Origin: Martelella sp. AD-3
GTDB lineage: Bacteria; Pseudomonadota; Alphaproteobacteria; Rhizobiales; Rhizobiaceae
DNA length: 64,000 nucleotides
Direction of reading: 5' to 3'
Assembly (NCBI RefSeq): GCF_001578105.1
Contig: NZ_CP014275.1
Coordinates: 3,224,001 to 3,288,000, forward strand
Shown here piece by piece: positions 19,437 through 28,415 of this stretch. Positions within the stretch are counted from its first letter, which is position 1. Each line of letters opens with the position of its first letter. Made by a program: the position numbers and the translations under genes. The notes beneath the pieces are model-generated. The model made no database searches, had not been told where the DNA came from, and saw nothing but the letters and a program-made list of their open reading frames with translations.

Positions 19437-20111
19437 ATGAAGAAAATTCTTCTCGCTTCCGCCGCGATCGTCGCAATGGCCGCCTCCGCCGAAGCGGCCG
19501 ATGTCGTCGCCACGCCGGCGCCCGCCGAACCCTATGTCGCCCCGCAGGTCATCCCGCAGACCTTCAACTGGTCGGGCTTCTACCTCGGCGGCACCGGCGG
19601 CTACGACTGGGCAACGGCCAACATGCACTACAATGGCGCCCAGGTCGGCAGCGACGACTTTGACGGCGGCAAGCTCGGCGGCTTCGCCGGCTACAACTAT
19701 CAGTTCGACAACAACATCGTCGTCGGTGTCGAAGGTGAGCTGGACTACAACTGGAATGAGCAGACCTACAGTGTCGGCCTGCCTTACAGCGTGAAGGCCG
19801 GTTCGGACTGGGAAGGCTCGGTCCGTGGCCGCGTCGGCTACGCGTTCGACAACGCCCTGCTCTACGCAACGGGCGGCTGGGCGATCGCCAACGGTTATGT
19901 TGACGGCAACGGTCTCAACCAGGACCAGGCCTTCAACGGCTGGACTGTCGGCGCCGGTCTCGATTACGCCCTTTCCAACAACGTCTTCGCCGGTCTGGAA
20001 TATCGCTATACCGACTTCGGCAAGAAGGACTTCGACGGCGCGCTCTCCGGCTTTGAAGCGAAGGACTACACGTCCAACCGCGTCATGGCCCGTGTCGGTT
20101 ACAAGTTCTGA
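19437..20111 (+). CDS. Omp25/Omp31-like outer-membrane beta-barrel (porin family)
   Basis: This 224-residue protein has a signal peptide (KKILLASAAIVAMAASAEAA) and then the rhizobial/Brucella Omp25-Omp31 pattern: FNWSGFYLGGTGGYDWA, a barrel with GxxGYNYQF-like repeats, WTVGAGLDYALSNNVFAGLEYRYTDFG, and a terminal RVGYKF ending in Phe. It would be an abundant eight-stranded surface barrel. ATG 19437 is chosen because the upstream ATG at 19425 overlaps the ribosome site. A strong terminator follows. Confidence 0.9.
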   Translation: MKKILLASAAIVAMAASAEAADVVATPAPAEPYVAPQVIPQTFNWSGFYLGGTGGYDWATANMHYNGAQVGSDDFDGGKLGGFAGYNYQFDNNIVVGVEGELDYNWNEQTYSVGLPYSVKAGSDWEGSVRGRVGYAFDNALLYATGGWAIANGYVDGNGLNQDQAFNGWTVGAGLDYALSNNVFAGLEYRYTDFGKKDFDGALSGFEAKDYTSNRVMARVGYKF

Positions 20112-20185
20112 TCCTTGCGGCGGGGCGCATTGCCCCGCCACTCTTTACCGTCGCACTCCTCCCCTCCCTGCGCCGGAAAGAAGAA

Positions 20186-20210
20186 GCCCCGCCGGTTATG
20201 CCGGCGGGGC
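20186..20210 (+). terminator. Intrinsic terminator after the porin-like gene
   Basis: A perfect 10-bp GC stem (20186-20195 with 20201-20210, loop TTATG) is followed by five T residues at 20211-20215. It lies 75 bases past the stop. Confidence 0.92.
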
Positions 20211-20222
20211 TTTTTAGAACGC

Positions 20223-20315
20223 CGTGCATCCATTCGGATGCACAAAGGACGCTCTAACCTATTGAATCTACGCATCGTGCTTTCCGAAAATCGATTCCGA
20301 TTTTCGGGCCGATGC
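20223..20315 (+). repeat. Intergenic repeat family B, copy 1
   Basis: This 93-bp element carries two hairpins, each with an ATTC loop: GTGCATCC...GGATGCAC at 20224-20243 and CCGAAAATCG...CGATTTTCGG at 20284-20307. A second copy lies in inverted orientation at 45076-45169, with a compensating base-pair change in the first hairpin. Copy 1 sits between the porin terminator and the 3' end of aglK. Confidence 0.82.
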
Positions 20316-20341
20316 TGTAGTCGGGCCATTCGTTTTCGGGT

Positions 20342-21439
20342 TCAGCGGTAGAGGTAGCTGTGGCCCTTCTCGTCGAAGAGATGGCGCTTTTCCGGATCGG
20401 CGGCAAACCGCATCGTATCGCCGGGCCTGCCCTCGTGGATGCCGGGCAGCTTGACGATAATCGGGTCCTCGTCGATCAGCTCGCCCTCGATATAGATGAG
20501 CGTGACCTCGCCGAGCGCCTCGATGATAGAGACCTTGCCCTCGAACAGAAAGTCCTCGCCGTCCTCCGCCTCGCGCACATCTTCCGGACGCACGCCGAAG
20601 CTGGCGCTCTTGCCCATATCCCCTTCCGGCGTCTTGACCGGAATTTCGAGGCGCTTGCCGTCCTTGAGCTCAATCTCGGTCGTCTCGCCCGTGCGGGTGA
20701 TCTTGGCGGGCATGATGTTCATGGCCGGCGAGCCGATGAACTGGGCCACAAACAGGTTCGCCGGGCGCTCGTAGAGTTCCAGCGGCGGGCCGACCTGTTC
20801 GATATAGCCGCCAGAAAGCACCACGATCCGGTCGGCAAGCGTCATCGCCTCCACCTGGTCGTGGGTCACGTAGATCATCGTCGTCTCGGACATCTTGCTG
20901 TTGAGCTTGGCGATCTCGATACGGGTCGCGACACGCAGCGCCGCGTCGAGGTTCGACAGCGGTTCGTCGAACAGGAACACCTTCGGATCGCGGCATATGG
21001 CCCGGCCGATCGCCACGCGCTGGCGCTGGCCGCCGGAAAGCGCCTTGGGCAGGCGATCGAGATAGGGCGTGATCTGCAGCATCTCCGCGGCAGCCCTGAC
21101 GCGCCGGTCGATCTCTTCCCTGCTTTCCTTGGCGATCCGCATGCCGAAGGCCATGTTGTCATAGACCGACATGTGCGGATAAAGCGCGTAGGTCTGGAAC
21201 ACCATGGCGATGCCGCGCTTGGAGGGCGGGATCTGGTTGACGACCTGCCCGTCGATCGCAATCTCGCCGCCGGAGATTTCCTCCAGGCCCGCGATCATCC
21301 GCAAAAGCGTCGATTTGCCGCAACCCGACGGGCCGACAAAGACGACGAACTCGCCGGGATTGATGTCGAGGTCGACGCCGTGAAGCACCTCGACATTGCC
21401 GTAGGATTTCTTGACCTTCTTGAGGGTAACACCAGTCAT
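20342..21439 (-). CDS. aglK: Alpha-glucoside ABC transporter ATPase (AglK)
   Basis: This 365-residue MalK/UgpC-type ATPase energises the AglFG permease. Walker A GPSGCGKST is near residue 40, the signature LSGGQRQRVAIGRA near 135, Walker B VFLFDEPLSNLD follows, and the His-loop is YVTHDQVEAMT. A C-terminal TOBE/regulatory domain of about 120 residues is present. ATG at 21439 (MTGVTLKKVKKSYG) has a GGGGCGAAAG stretch upstream. It is the last gene of aglEFGAK. Confidence 0.95.
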   Translation of the reverse strand: MTGVTLKKVKKSYGNVEVLHGVDLDINPGEFVVFVGPSGCGKSTLLRMIAGLEEISGGEIAIDGQVVNQIPPSKRGIAMVFQTYALYPHMSVYDNMAFGMRIAKESREEIDRRVRAAAEMLQITPYLDRLPKALSGGQRQRVAIGRAICRDPKVFLFDEPLSNLDAALRVATRIEIAKLNSKMSETTMIYVTHDQVEAMTLADRIVVLSGGYIEQVGPPLELYERPANLFVAQFIGSPAMNIMPAKITRTGETTEIELKDGKRLEIPVKTPEGDMGKSASFGVRPEDVREAEDGEDFLFEGKVSIIEALGEVTLIYIEGELIDEDPIIVKLPGIHEGRPGDTMRFAADPEKRHLFDEKGHSYLYR

Positions 21440-21456
21440 CTTTCGCCCCTTTTCCC

Positions 21457-23118
21457 CTATGCGCTCTGGCGGGCGAAATAGCCGCCCCAGGCAGGAAGTT
21501 GTACCATGGTCCCGTCCTCCTCGGCGGAGAAACCGTGGTCGCCGGTTGAAAACGCGGTCCATGCGCCTTCGGGCAGCCGGACCTTTGCCGGCTCGGCCGA
21601 CATGTTGAACACGCAAAGAACCGTTTCGCCCGCCCCTTCACGCGTGAACACCAGCACGGCATCGTCGCCCGAGGAAAGGAAACGGATCGCGCCCTTGGCA
21701 AGCGCCGGGTGCGCCTTGCGGAAGGCGAGGAAGCGGCGGTAGTGCTCAAGCACGGAGGAAGGATTGCCGGCCTGCACGTCAACGGCCTTCATCACGTGAT
21801 CGGCCGAAACCGGCAGCCAGGTTTTCTCCGCGGTCGAAAATCCGGCATTGGCCGCGCCCGCCTGCCACGCCATCGGCGTGCGGCAGCCATCGCGGCCCTT
21901 GAACTCCGGCCAGAACTCGATGCCATAGGGGTCCTGCAGGTCCTCAAAGGCGATATCGGCTTCGGTCAGACCGAGTTCCTCGCCCTCGTAGAGGCAGATC
22001 GAACCTTTCAGCGTCATCAAGAGGGCGCCGAGCATCTTGGCATAGGCCGTCTGGTCGGCGACATCCGCGCCCCAGCGCGTGAGGTGCCGCACCACATCAT
22101 GGTTGGAGAACGCCCAGCAGGCCCAGCCTTCCGGAGCGGCCGCGTCGAAGGCATTGATCGAATCGATCACGCGCTTCGGCGTCACCTGCTGTGGAGCCAG
22201 GAATTCGAAGGCGTAGCACATCTGCATCTTGTCGTCGCCGGACGTGTACTCGCCGACGATCTCGAGACCGCGCTGACTGTCCCCCACCTCGCCGACAGCG
22301 GCAATCGCCGGATACTCCTCCATCAGCGCGCGCAGGCGCTTCAGGAATGCGAGGTTCTCCGGACGGCTCTTGTCGTAGAGATGTTCCTGGTAGTTGTAGG
22401 GATTGACGGCCGGCGCCGTGCTGTCGTTCCTGCGTTCGGGCGCCAGCGCCGGGTTGTCGCGCAATTCCCTGTCGCAGAAGTAGAAGTTGATCGTGTCGAG
22501 ACGGAAACCGTCGACGCCGCGTTCCAGCCAGAAACGCGCCGCATCGAGCAATGCATCCTGAACGTCCGGATTGTGGAAGTTCAGATCCGGCTGCGAGACC
22601 AGGAAATTGTGCATGTAATATTGCAGCCGGCGCGAGTCCCACTGCCAGGCCGAGCCGCCGAAGATCGACAGCCAGTTGTTGGGCGGCGAGCCGTCGGGCT
22701 TTGCCTCGGCCCAGACATACCAGTCGGCCTTCGGATTGTCGCGGCTGGCGCGGCTTTCCATGAACCAGGGGTGCTGGTCAGAGGTGTGGGACAGCACGAG
22801 GTCGATCATGATCTTCAGACCCAGGGCATGGGCCTTTTCGATCATCGCGTCGAAATCGGCGAGCGTGCCGAACATCGGATCGATGTCCTTGTAGTTCGAC
22901 ACGTCATAGCCGAAATCCTTCATCGGCGAGGTGAAGAAGGGCGAGATCCACACGGCATCGGCGCCAAGCCCGGCAATATAGTCGAGCCGGTCGGCAATGC
23001 CGCGGATATCGCCGACGCCGTCGCCGTCGGAATCCTGGAAGGAGCGCGGATAGACCTGGTAGATGACGGCGCCGCGCCACCAGTCCTTGTCCGCGGTGTT
23101 GAGGGTGTGTTCGGTCAT
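21457..23118 (-). CDS. aglA: Alpha-glucosidase, GH13 family (AglA)
   Basis: This 553-residue cytoplasmic glycoside hydrolase splits imported sucrose, trehalose, maltose or related alpha-glucosides. GH13 features: WWRGAVIYQVYPRSFQDSDGDGVGDI at the N-terminus, MIDLVLSHTS (region I), DGFRLDTINFY (region II, nucleophile Asp), and FSNHDVVRHL (region IV). It is encoded between the permease and ATPase genes as in the Sinorhizobium agl operon. No signal peptide is present, consistent with action after uptake. Confidence 0.95.
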   Translation of the reverse strand: MTEHTLNTADKDWWRGAVIYQVYPRSFQDSDGDGVGDIRGIADRLDYIAGLGADAVWISPFFTSPMKDFGYDVSNYKDIDPMFGTLADFDAMIEKAHALGLKIMIDLVLSHTSDQHPWFMESRASRDNPKADWYVWAEAKPDGSPPNNWLSIFGGSAWQWDSRRLQYYMHNFLVSQPDLNFHNPDVQDALLDAARFWLERGVDGFRLDTINFYFCDRELRDNPALAPERRNDSTAPAVNPYNYQEHLYDKSRPENLAFLKRLRALMEEYPAIAAVGEVGDSQRGLEIVGEYTSGDDKMQMCYAFEFLAPQQVTPKRVIDSINAFDAAAPEGWACWAFSNHDVVRHLTRWGADVADQTAYAKMLGALLMTLKGSICLYEGEELGLTEADIAFEDLQDPYGIEFWPEFKGRDGCRTPMAWQAGAANAGFSTAEKTWLPVSADHVMKAVDVQAGNPSSVLEHYRRFLAFRKAHPALAKGAIRFLSSGDDAVLVFTREGAGETVLCVFNMSAEPAKVRLPEGAWTAFSTGDHGFSAEEDGTMVQLPAWGGYFARQSA

Positions 23119-23169
23119 TGTTTTTCTTTTCTGTATCCTGATGTCACGGTTTTCAGTGAGGGGCGGCCA

Positions 23170-24312
23170 TCAGCCGCCCTTGACCGAACCGGCCAGAAGG
23201 CCGCGCACGAGATAGCGCTGCAGGGCAAAGAACACGATCAGGGGCACGATGATCGACACGAAGGCCGATGCTGTCAGGATCTCCCAGTTTCCGCCGCGCG
23301 AGCCGAGCAGTTCCCGCAACCGCGCCGTCAGCACGATCGTCTGTTCGGAATTGCCGAGGAACACGGTCGCCACCAGAAGGTCGTTCCAGGTCCAGAGGAA
23401 CTGGAAGATCGCAAAGGAGGCGAGCGCGGGATAGGAGAGCGGCAGGATGATCTTGTTGAAGATGGTGAAATCATTGGCTCCGTCGACGCGCGCCGATTCC
23501 ATCAGCTCGCGCGGCAGGCCGGCGATATAGTTGCGCAACAGATAGATTGCCAGCGGCAGGCCGAAGCCCATATGCGCCAGCCATATCCCGACATAGGTCT
23601 TGGCGGGCACGCCGAAGGTCTGACCGATCGCATTGTACATCTTCAAGAGCGGGATCAGCGACATCTGCAGCGGCACGACGAGCAGGCCGACAACAACCGC
23701 CAGAAGCAGGTTGCGGAAGGGAAACTTCATCCAGGAAAGCGCATAGGCCGCATAGGCCGCCACCAGGACCGGGATGATGGTCGAGGGGATGGCAACCGTC
23801 AGCGAGTTCAGAAACGATTGCCCGATGCCCTCCGCCGTCAGCACGTTGCGGTAGTTTTCCAGCGTGAAGCGCGGCGGGATCTCGGCGGTAACGAAGATCC
23901 GCTCGCCGCGCCTGCCGAAGGGTTCCGGCGAGGTCAGGCGATAATCCCCGTTCTCCTCGACGCGCAGCTGCATGCCGTCATCGAGATCGACGGTCTGGCC
24001 GACCTCGTATTCCTCTGGACTGAGCGAGGAGGTGCCGAAGCGCGACACAACGCCTGCGCCGCCTTCCAGAGCATTGCCGGCATTGATGTAGAGGCCGCCC
24101 TCTTGCGTCTGCCCGGCCTCGCCCGGCGTGCGGTAAATCAGGTTCTGCGTCGACGTGGCAAGGGACGTCCACCAGCCCGAGGCGACGATCTGGTCCTTGT
24201 CGCGCAGCGAGGTGACCAGCAGACCGAAGGTCGGGATGGTCCACAGCACCACGAGAACAAGGACGGTGATATGCGAGAACCAGACAAGCGGTGATTTCTT
24301 GTGCGAATACAT
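23170..24312 (-). CDS. aglG: Alpha-glucoside ABC transporter permease (AglG)
   Basis: This 380-residue MalG-type inner-membrane permease has an N-terminal helix and a large periplasmic insertion at roughly residues 40-145, characteristic of AglG. The C-terminal helices contain the EAA loop ELMESARVDGANDFTIFNKIILPLSYPA that contacts AglK. Its ATG directly follows the aglF stop with no gap, so the two permeases are translationally coupled. Confidence 0.95.
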   Translation of the reverse strand: MYSHKKSPLVWFSHITVLVLVVLWTIPTFGLLVTSLRDKDQIVASGWWTSLATSTQNLIYRTPGEAGQTQEGGLYINAGNALEGGAGVVSRFGTSSLSPEEYEVGQTVDLDDGMQLRVEENGDYRLTSPEPFGRRGERIFVTAEIPPRFTLENYRNVLTAEGIGQSFLNSLTVAIPSTIIPVLVAAYAAYALSWMKFPFRNLLLAVVVGLLVVPLQMSLIPLLKMYNAIGQTFGVPAKTYVGIWLAHMGFGLPLAIYLLRNYIAGLPRELMESARVDGANDFTIFNKIILPLSYPALASFAIFQFLWTWNDLLVATVFLGNSEQTIVLTARLRELLGSRGGNWEILTASAFVSIIVPLIVFFALQRYLVRGLLAGSVKGG

Positions 24313-25323
24313 TTACCGGCCCTCCATCTCTTTGCGCGCGTTGCGGATGTTCCAGACCATGATCGGAATAACCAGAACCATGATGACGATGGCGATGGTG
24401 GCGCCGCGGCCGAAATCTCCGCCGCCGCGGAACATCCAGTCGAACATGAGGTTGGCGAGCACTTGCGTATCCCATTGCCCGTTGGTCATCGCGAGAACGA
24501 TATCGAAGATCTTCAGGACAATGATGGTGATCGTGGTCCAGACGACCGCGATGGTGTTGTAGATCTGCGGAATCATGATCTTGAAGAAGATCTGCACCCC
24601 GTTGGCGCCGTCGATGACGGCGGCTTCGATGGTCTCCTCCGGAATGCCGCGCAGCGCTGCCGACAGCAGCACCATGGCAAAGCCGGTCTGGATCCACAAG
24701 AGAATGACCATCAGGAAGAAATTGTTCCAGAAGGGCATGGCGATCCACACATGCGGTTCGCCGCCCATGGCCACGACGATCGCGTTCAGAATGCCGATCT
24801 GCTCGCTGCCTTCGCCGCGATAGTCATAGACGAATTTCCAGATGACCGACGCGCCGACGAAGGAGATCGCCATCGGCATGAAGATCATCATCTTCGCGAA
24901 GGAGCCCCACCAGATGCGGTCCGTCAGCCAGGCGATGATCAGGCCGAAAAAGGTCGACAACGCCGGCACGAAGACCAGCCAGAGCATGTTGTTGAACATC
25001 GACTGGCGGAATTCGGAATCCCCGAACATCCAGCGGTAATTGGCAAGCCCGACATAGGTGTCGCCAGAGGCGCCGTGAAGCGAATACCAGACGGATGCAA
25101 CGACCGGATAGACGAGGTAAACGCCAAGCGACAAAAGCGCCGGACCGAGGAACAGCCAGGGGCGTATCATCCCCGAGACGCGCAGATTGCGCGCACCATC
25201 TGCGGGGTCCTTGGTCTGCGACGGAAAAATCAGGTCGAGTAACTTGTTGGAGCCGTAGAAATAGGCCACTGCAGCGGCAACGCCGATGACCACAGCCAAC
25301 AAGGCTTTTAAAATCTGTTCCAC
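24313..25323 (-). CDS. aglF: Alpha-glucoside ABC transporter permease (AglF)
   Basis: This 336-residue MalF-type permease partners AglG. It has six to eight predicted helices and the EAA loop ETIEAAVIDGANGVQIFFKIMIPQIYN. The start is a GTG at 25323 with an AGGGAG site about ten bases upstream. It follows aglE after 238 bases containing a hairpin, and immediately precedes aglG. Confidence 0.95.
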   Translation of the reverse strand: MEQILKALLAVVIGVAAAVAYFYGSNKLLDLIFPSQTKDPADGARNLRVSGMIRPWLFLGPALLSLGVYLVYPVVASVWYSLHGASGDTYVGLANYRWMFGDSEFRQSMFNNMLWLVFVPALSTFFGLIIAWLTDRIWWGSFAKMMIFMPMAISFVGASVIWKFVYDYRGEGSEQIGILNAIVVAMGGEPHVWIAMPFWNNFFLMVILLWIQTGFAMVLLSAALRGIPEETIEAAVIDGANGVQIFFKIMIPQIYNTIAVVWTTITIIVLKIFDIVLAMTNGQWDTQVLANLMFDWMFRGGGDFGRGATIAIVIMVLVIPIMVWNIRNARKEMEGR

Positions 25324-25503
25324 GCCGTTTGTCTCCCTAGAACGGATATGAAACTGAGTTCGCCGGACCGTTCTGTTCTTGCCTTTTCAGCTTTTCGACG
25401 CTCGCCCGAGGCGAACCGAACCCAGCCGCAAGGCGCGCAGGTTTTGTCCATGCGTGCCTTCGGAACAGTGCGCTACCGCGCTATCTCATTTTCGAGGAGT
25501 GGC

Positions 25504-25529
25504 GCACCGGGCCGAAGACGGCCCGGTGC
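25504..25529 (-). terminator. Hairpin between aglE and aglF
   Basis: A perfect 10-bp stem (25504-25513 with 25520-25529, loop GAAGAC) lies 32 bases past the aglE stop on the minus strand, without a T run. Such hairpins after binding-protein genes usually protect the upstream mRNA from 3' decay, giving more binding protein than permease. The remaining gap to aglF shows nothing else. Confidence 0.65.
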
Positions 25530-25561
25530 ATTATGACAAAACGCAACCGGTTTGACGACCG

Positions 25562-26917
25562 TTACTTGAGGGTATCCCAGGAGTTCTGGATCTCGGTCGC
25601 CGCTTCTTCGGCCGACTGGCCGCCGACATAATCGATCATGCCGGTCCAGAACGCGCCTGCGCCGATCTTGCCGGGCATCAGGTCGGAACCGTCAAAGCGG
25701 AAGGTCGTGGCTTCGGTCAGGATCTCGCCTTCGCCGCGCAGCGTGTCGTTGGCGTAAGCCTCCGGATTGACGTCCTTGAAGGGCGTCAGGAAGCCGGACT
25801 GCGCCATCCAGACTTCATGCGCGATCGGCGTTTCGAGGAACTCGATAAAGGCCTGAGCGGCGGGGCTGTCATCGGTGATGCCGAACAGCGTGCCGGCGCC
25901 GAGAACGGGCCTGCCGAGGTCTTCGCCCTCGTAAGCCGGGAAGTAGAAGAAGTCCGCGTCAAGACCGAGCTCGACGCCTTCCGGGAAGAAGGACGGGATG
26001 AACGAGGCCATCTTGTGCATGTAGCACTTCGGCGGGCTGTCGAAGAGACCCTTCGGGCTGTCGCGGAAGTCGGTGGAGGCGACCGCGGCCGCGCCGCCGT
26101 CAACGAACGTGTCGTTCTTGGCGAACCAGCCGAATTCATCGATCGCGTTGACGACGCGCGGATCGTTGAACGGAATTTCGTTGGTGACCCACTGGTCATA
26201 GACTTCCGGCGGCTGGGTGCGCAACATCATGTCCTCGACCCAGTCGGTCGCCGGCCAGCCGGTGGCGCCGCCGGAACCGAGACCGATGCACCAGGGCGTG
26301 CCGCCGTCGGCCACGATCTGCTCGGTGAGCGCCTTCAGCTCTTCCATGGTTTCCGGAACGTCATAGCCGGCATCGTCGAAATTGTCCGGAACGTACCAGA
26401 CGAGCGACTTCAGGTCTGCCTTGTAGGGAAAGACGTAGAGGCCGGGCGCGCCATCGGGTCCCTCATAGGTCGAAAGGTCGACCCAGGACTGACCGGCGGC
26501 GTATTTTTCCGACAGGAACTCGCCTGCGGACGCCGGGAGCTCGGTCAGGAAACCCTTGGCCGCGAGGTCGGCGGCAAGGCCGGGCTGCGGGAACACGGCA
26601 ATGTTTGCCGGGCTGCCGGCCTGGGTGTCGATGACGATCTGCTGCTCGAAGGAGTCGGAACCGGAATATTCGACATTCGCGCCGGTCGCCTCTTCGAAAT
26701 AAGCCAGAACGCTTTCGATCAGATCCTTGTCGGGGCCGAGCCAGGGGCCGAAGATCGTCAGCGTCTGACCGCTCAGGTCATGGGAATCGGAAAACTGGGT
26801 AAAGCTGTCCCAGTTGAAGCGGGAATCCTCGCCCGGGGCGAACTTCAGATCGGCAGCCTGGGCCGCACCGGCAACGAGGGCGAGCGAGGCTACGCCCGTC
26901 AACAGAACTTTATGCAT
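25562..26917 (-). CDS. aglE: Alpha-glucoside ABC transporter substrate-binding protein (AglE)
   Basis: This 451-residue periplasmic protein has a signal peptide (MHKVLLTGVASLALVAGAAQA, cleavage before ADLKF) and a family-1 binding-protein fold. It captures alpha-glucosides for AglFGK. Sequence such as LSGQTLTIFGPWLGPDKDLIESVLAYFEEATG is typical of AglE. It has a GGGAGGTAA ribosome site and heads the aglEFGAK operon, divergent from aglR. Confidence 0.95.
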   Translation of the reverse strand: MHKVLLTGVASLALVAGAAQAADLKFAPGEDSRFNWDSFTQFSDSHDLSGQTLTIFGPWLGPDKDLIESVLAYFEEATGANVEYSGSDSFEQQIVIDTQAGSPANIAVFPQPGLAADLAAKGFLTELPASAGEFLSEKYAAGQSWVDLSTYEGPDGAPGLYVFPYKADLKSLVWYVPDNFDDAGYDVPETMEELKALTEQIVADGGTPWCIGLGSGGATGWPATDWVEDMMLRTQPPEVYDQWVTNEIPFNDPRVVNAIDEFGWFAKNDTFVDGGAAAVASTDFRDSPKGLFDSPPKCYMHKMASFIPSFFPEGVELGLDADFFYFPAYEGEDLGRPVLGAGTLFGITDDSPAAQAFIEFLETPIAHEVWMAQSGFLTPFKDVNPEAYANDTLRGEGEILTEATTFRFDGSDLMPGKIGAGAFWTGMIDYVGGQSAEEAATEIQNSWDTLK

Positions 26918-27313
26918 GTGATTTACCTCCCATCACATTCAACCCTCTCGAGGGCTTCGGTTGTCAGACAACACTTTATCCAAAGCGCTTTGACATCTCC
27001 AGAGAATTCTCGTGTGACGGGTCTGAGTCAACCCCTTTCCGCAAATCACGACCGATTTTTGCCGTTTTTCTGCACTTAAAGACGATTTTCTGTCGATCCG
27101 ACTCGAAAAGGGCTTTTCTTTCTCCGACAAGGCTTGATAAAAAAGCCAAACCGCTTTGGAAGCCGCCAAAGAGGTCCGTGCACGCTTCGCGCGAGGGCGC
27201 ATGAGCGAGGCGAACGGATTTTCGCGGAACCATCCTTGTCGGTGAACGATTTGGAGCGCACAGGGTTTCACGCTTTCTTTTTTGTGTTACGTGCCTCCGG
27301 GGAGGAAACGGGA
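26918..27313. promoter_or_regulatory. aglE-aglR divergent control region with two LacI-type operators
   Basis: This 396-bp gap holds a perfect 12-bp palindrome CAAAGCGCTTTG at 26981-26992, about 64 bases upstream of aglE, and a near-identical site CAAACCGCTTTG at 27147-27158 (one mismatch), 156 bases upstream of aglR. Both match the CG-centred LacI/GalR operator pattern. Paired sites 166 bp centre to centre would allow looping by AglR. A further inverted repeat TTGTCAGACAA lies at 26961-26971. Confidence 0.75.
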
Positions 27314-28336
27314 GTGAACCTGAAACAATTGTCGGCGCGGCTCGGCCTTTCGCCGACGACTGTCAGCCGGGCCCTGAACGGATATCCCGAGGTCAACGCC
27401 GCGACCCGCGAGCGGGTGCTGAAGGCGGCGCGCGAGACCGGCTACCGGCCGAACCGCACGGCGCAGCGCCTGGCCACCGGCAAGGCCGGTTCGATCGGCC
27501 TGTTGATGCCGATCGGCGACCAGGTGATTTCGGACCTGCATTTCGGCGAGTTTCTGAGCGGGCTGGGCGAGAAGGCCCAGGCGGAAGACTTTCACCTCGT
27601 GGTCATGCCGTCTGACCCCGCTGACGAGGTCTCCGCGCTGCGAAGCCTTGCGACCAGCGGCTATGTCGACGGGCTTTGCCTGGCCTATATCCGCGAGCAG
27701 GACAGCCGGATCGATCTGATGGAATCCTTCGGCCTGCCCTTCGTGGTCCACGGCCGCTTCTTCGATCCGCCGCACCCCTATCCCTCGCTCGACGTCGACA
27801 ATGAGGCAGCCTTTTACGACGCCACGCGTCTCCTCCTCCAGCTTGGCCATCGCCGTATCGGCCTTATCAACGGCGACGAGAAATTCGGCTTTGCCATCCG
27901 CCGGCGCGACGGCGTCATCAAGGCGCTCTCGGAGGCGGGCCTCCGCCTTGACGAACGCTTCCATGTCTCCGCCCAGATGACCGAGGCCGACGGACAGCGC
28001 GCGGCCGAACGGTTTCTCGCCGGCGACGAAACCCCGACGGCCATGCTGTGCTCCAGCATGGTGCAGGCGCTCGGCATCGTGCGCGCCGTCACGCAATCGG
28101 GCCTTCAGCTCGGCAGGGATATCTCGCTGATCTCCTATGACGACGTGCTGCCGCTCCTGCGCCCCGAACTGTTCTCCGTGCCGCTGACCACGACGCGCTC
28201 ATCGCTGCGCACGGCGGGCAAACGGGTCGCCGAACGGCTGATCCACCGCATCAACGGCCTGGAGAAGGACGATGTCCAGGAATTGTGGCGACCGGAACTG
28301 GTCGTGCGCGCCTCCACCGGACGGGCGCCGGGCTGA
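27314..28336 (+). CDS. aglR: LacI family regulator of alpha-glucoside uptake (AglR)
   Basis: This 340-residue regulator has an N-terminal LacI helix-turn-helix (LKQLSARLGLSPTTVSRALNGYPEVN) and a sugar-binding core. The GTG at 27314 is chosen because the HTH starts immediately after it and GGAGG/GGGAG stretches precede it; in-frame sequence upstream is not conserved. It should bind the two CAAA-centred palindromes in the divergent region and control aglEFGAK. Confidence 0.92.
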   Translation: MNLKQLSARLGLSPTTVSRALNGYPEVNAATRERVLKAARETGYRPNRTAQRLATGKAGSIGLLMPIGDQVISDLHFGEFLSGLGEKAQAEDFHLVVMPSDPADEVSALRSLATSGYVDGLCLAYIREQDSRIDLMESFGLPFVVHGRFFDPPHPYPSLDVDNEAAFYDATRLLLQLGHRRIGLINGDEKFGFAIRRRDGVIKALSEAGLRLDERFHVSAQMTEADGQRAAERFLAGDETPTAMLCSSMVQALGIVRAVTQSGLQLGRDISLISYDDVLPLLRPELFSVPLTTTRSSLRTAGKRVAERLIHRINGLEKDDVQELWRPELVVRASTGRAPG

Positions 28337-28415
28337 ATGCGCGCCTTGCAGGCAAGCGAGCCTTCCGCGGCTTCGAACGATTTCCGTTGCATCGCACATG
28401 CCGATTTGCCGGCGC

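Noticed and set aside
21709..24294. An 861-codon open frame opposite aglA and aglG
   Set aside because: It has Arg/His/Gln-rich shadow composition, no family resemblance, and lies antisense to two clearly conserved genes.
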